8,155 bases of DNA from contig CBFDBQ010000066.1 of NCBI GenBank assembly GCA_965603095.1, positions 1 through 8,155 of the forward strand, given 5' to 3'. This stretch comes from DAOVVL01 sp965603095. Lineage in GTDB: Bacteria; Pseudomonadota; Alphaproteobacteria; Rhodospirillales; Magnetovibrionaceae. Shown piece after piece: positions 7,188-8,155 of this stretch. Under the pieces are notes generated by a model, which saw only the letters and a list, made by a program, of their open reading frames with translations, ran no database searches and was not told the origin of the DNA. Made by a program: the position numbers and the translations under genes. Each line of letters opens with the position of its first letter. Positions within the stretch are counted from its first letter, which is position 1.

Positions 7188-8117
7188 TTACTTGAAGACC
7201 TTAATTTTAGCAGATGGCTGTCCAGCCGTTTGTGGTTGAGTAGGCTTTACAGTACTTGGGGTGCTTTTAGTTTTGGTTGTTGTTGTGATGCGCTTGCCGT
7301 CAAGCACAGCATCAAGCGAAGAAAGTGTTGGGCTTACTTCTATATCGGTGGTGTACCCCGGGCCTTGCCCTTTGGGGTAGCTGTCCACGCTTTCAAGCGG
7401 ACGCAACAAAATAGACATATCGCCCATTTTTCGTGCAGTAATTATTTTTTCTGCTTGTTTAGGAGTAACCTCAAGAAGAACTTCCAAAACTGCTGGGGCG
7501 GGGGTACCTGAAGGGGCTGGACCCATATTACCATTAACGGCAATAACCAAAATGTCTTCCATTATTACTTCGGTCACTCTGTTCATTAATGGAAGCTCGG
7601 CATCGGGGTTTTTGCTTGTCAATGCCTGCTTGAGAAGTGTGTGCCCCAACAAAACATCCACCCGATCACCGGGAAGAATAAATCCACCAGAAGCGGTTTG
7701 TTTGTTAAGGGCTATTATTACTGCGCGCATTCCAGGTTTTATTGCCCCTGGCATGAAGCCACCATTTTTTGGTGAATACAATTTGCGTCTGATAATTGGG
7801 TCGCCCTTGACGAATAAATTGCGGACAACGCTTTTTTCTTTTTCAAGGTCGCCAATTGGATCTTCGCTGGATTGTTCAGTTATGAAGTCATCGTTTAAGC
7901 TATCTTCGGGCCAGCCCTGCCAGCTAATGTTACTTGCATTTAATTCCGTTCCAGGCAGAAGGTCGACACCGGCAACCATAATTTTGATTCCAGATTCCTT
8001 CGGCGCTTGCGCGGCGATGTTTGCTTCCTGTGTGCTGAGATAGCTGCTCAGCAGGTACGCAGTACCGCCGGCAAGCACAATCGCAGCAAAAATTAATCCT
8101 ATTACAATGGCTCTCAT
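7188..8117 (-). CDS. cpaB: Pilus assembly protein CpaB/RcpC
   Basis: This 309-residue periplasmic protein, anchored by an N-terminal membrane helix, is thought in the family to act with the CpaC secretin. A hydrophobic segment occupies residues 3-26. An SAF-type domain follows (about 44-112, with IMVAGVDLLPGTELNASNIS and GDPIIRRKL), then the RcpC/CpaB domain (about 124-240), with the signature PGMRAVIIALN...SGGFILPGDRVDVLL and VLEVLLEVTPKQAEKI. The last 35 residues are a T/K/P/S-rich, probably disordered tail. Length is in the family range. The ATG at 8117-8115 has only a weak GGA 8 bases upstream and an AAGG 14 bases upstream. It is the first gene of the operon inside the window; what lies before it is not visible, so it may or may not be the operon's first gene. 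Confidence 0.94.
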   Translation of the reverse strand: MRAIVIGLIFAAIVLAGGTAYLLSSYLSTQEANIAAQAPKESGIKIMVAGVDLLPGTELNASNISWQGWPEDSLNDDFITEQSSEDPIGDLEKEKSVVRNLFVKGDPIIRRKLYSPKNGGFMPGAIKPGMRAVIIALNKQTASGGFILPGDRVDVLLGHTLLKQALTSKNPDAELPLMNRVTEVIMEDILVIAVNGNMGPAPSGTPAPAVLEVLLEVTPKQAEKIITARKMGDMSILLRPLESVDSYPKGQGPGYTTDIEVSPTLSSLDAVLDGKRITTTTKTKSTPSTVKPTQPQTAGQPSAKIKVFK

Positions 8118-8140
8118 ATGTGTTGTCCGAACCTTGGTTT

Positions 8141-8155
8141 ATTATCCGGATTATA
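8141..8155 (-). promoter_or_regulatory. Possible -10 box and overlapping palindrome upstream of cpaB
   Basis: The minus strand has TATAAT at 8155-8150, at the very edge of the window, about 32 bases before the cpaB start. A 14-base near-palindrome at 8141-8154 (core ATCCGGAT, 12 of 14 positions symmetrical) overlaps it, as an operator would. The -35 region is outside the window, so the promoter cannot be confirmed. Confidence 0.22.

Noticed and set aside
7552..8043. A 163-codon open frame on the plus strand opposite cpaB
   Set aside because: It is a shadow of the well-supported cpaB frame, with no recognisable domain.
1..8155. Search for a novel accessory system, mobile element, CRISPR array or tRNA
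   Set aside because: Coding sequence of known Tad pilus genes fills almost all of the window, the gaps are 61 bases or less, and no repeat array, transposase or tRNA-like structure is seen.

Overview
The window is most of a tight adherence (Tad/Cpa, Flp-type) pilus assembly locus from an alphaproteobacterium. The gene set cpaB-cpaC-cpaD-cpaE-cpaF-tadB-tadC is recognisable from its proteins. The CpaD-type lipoprotein and the CpaE form of TadZ are typical of Alphaproteobacteria. GC content looks moderate by eye, roughly the mid-40s percent, which is lower than in Caulobacter or Rhizobium. I cannot name a genus.

Layout: positions 1-285 hold the 3' end of a plus-strand prepilin peptidase gene (cpaA/tadV type), cut by the window edge. 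All other genes are on the minus strand and are read from right to left: cpaB (8117-7188), cpaC (7130-5700), cpaD (5693-5076), cpaE (5014-3812), cpaF (3768-2269), tadB (2243-1263) and tadC (1258-302). Gaps are 57, 6, 61, 43, 25 and 4 bases, so this looks like one operon. The peptidase gene converges on tadC with only 16 bases between the stop codons. There is no gene-free stretch over 300 bases, and I see no RNA gene, mobile element or CRISPR array.

How the parts work together (family knowledge): CpaA cleaves prepilins at the inner membrane. CpaF is the hexameric ATPase that drives pilus extension through the membrane platform TadB/TadC. CpaE is a ParA/MinD-like protein that places the machine at its site in the cell. 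CpaC is the outer-membrane secretin, and CpaB and CpaD are its periplasmic and lipoprotein partners. The Flp pilin, the TadE/F/G pseudopilins and TadD are not in the window.

I did not find a new system. The points worth a second look are small: the separate, convergent peptidase gene, non-ATG starts for cpaE and tadC, a probable start correction for cpaC, the lysine-less P-loop of CpaE, a hairpin directly before the cpaF ribosome binding site, and a palindrome with a -10-like box before cpaB.
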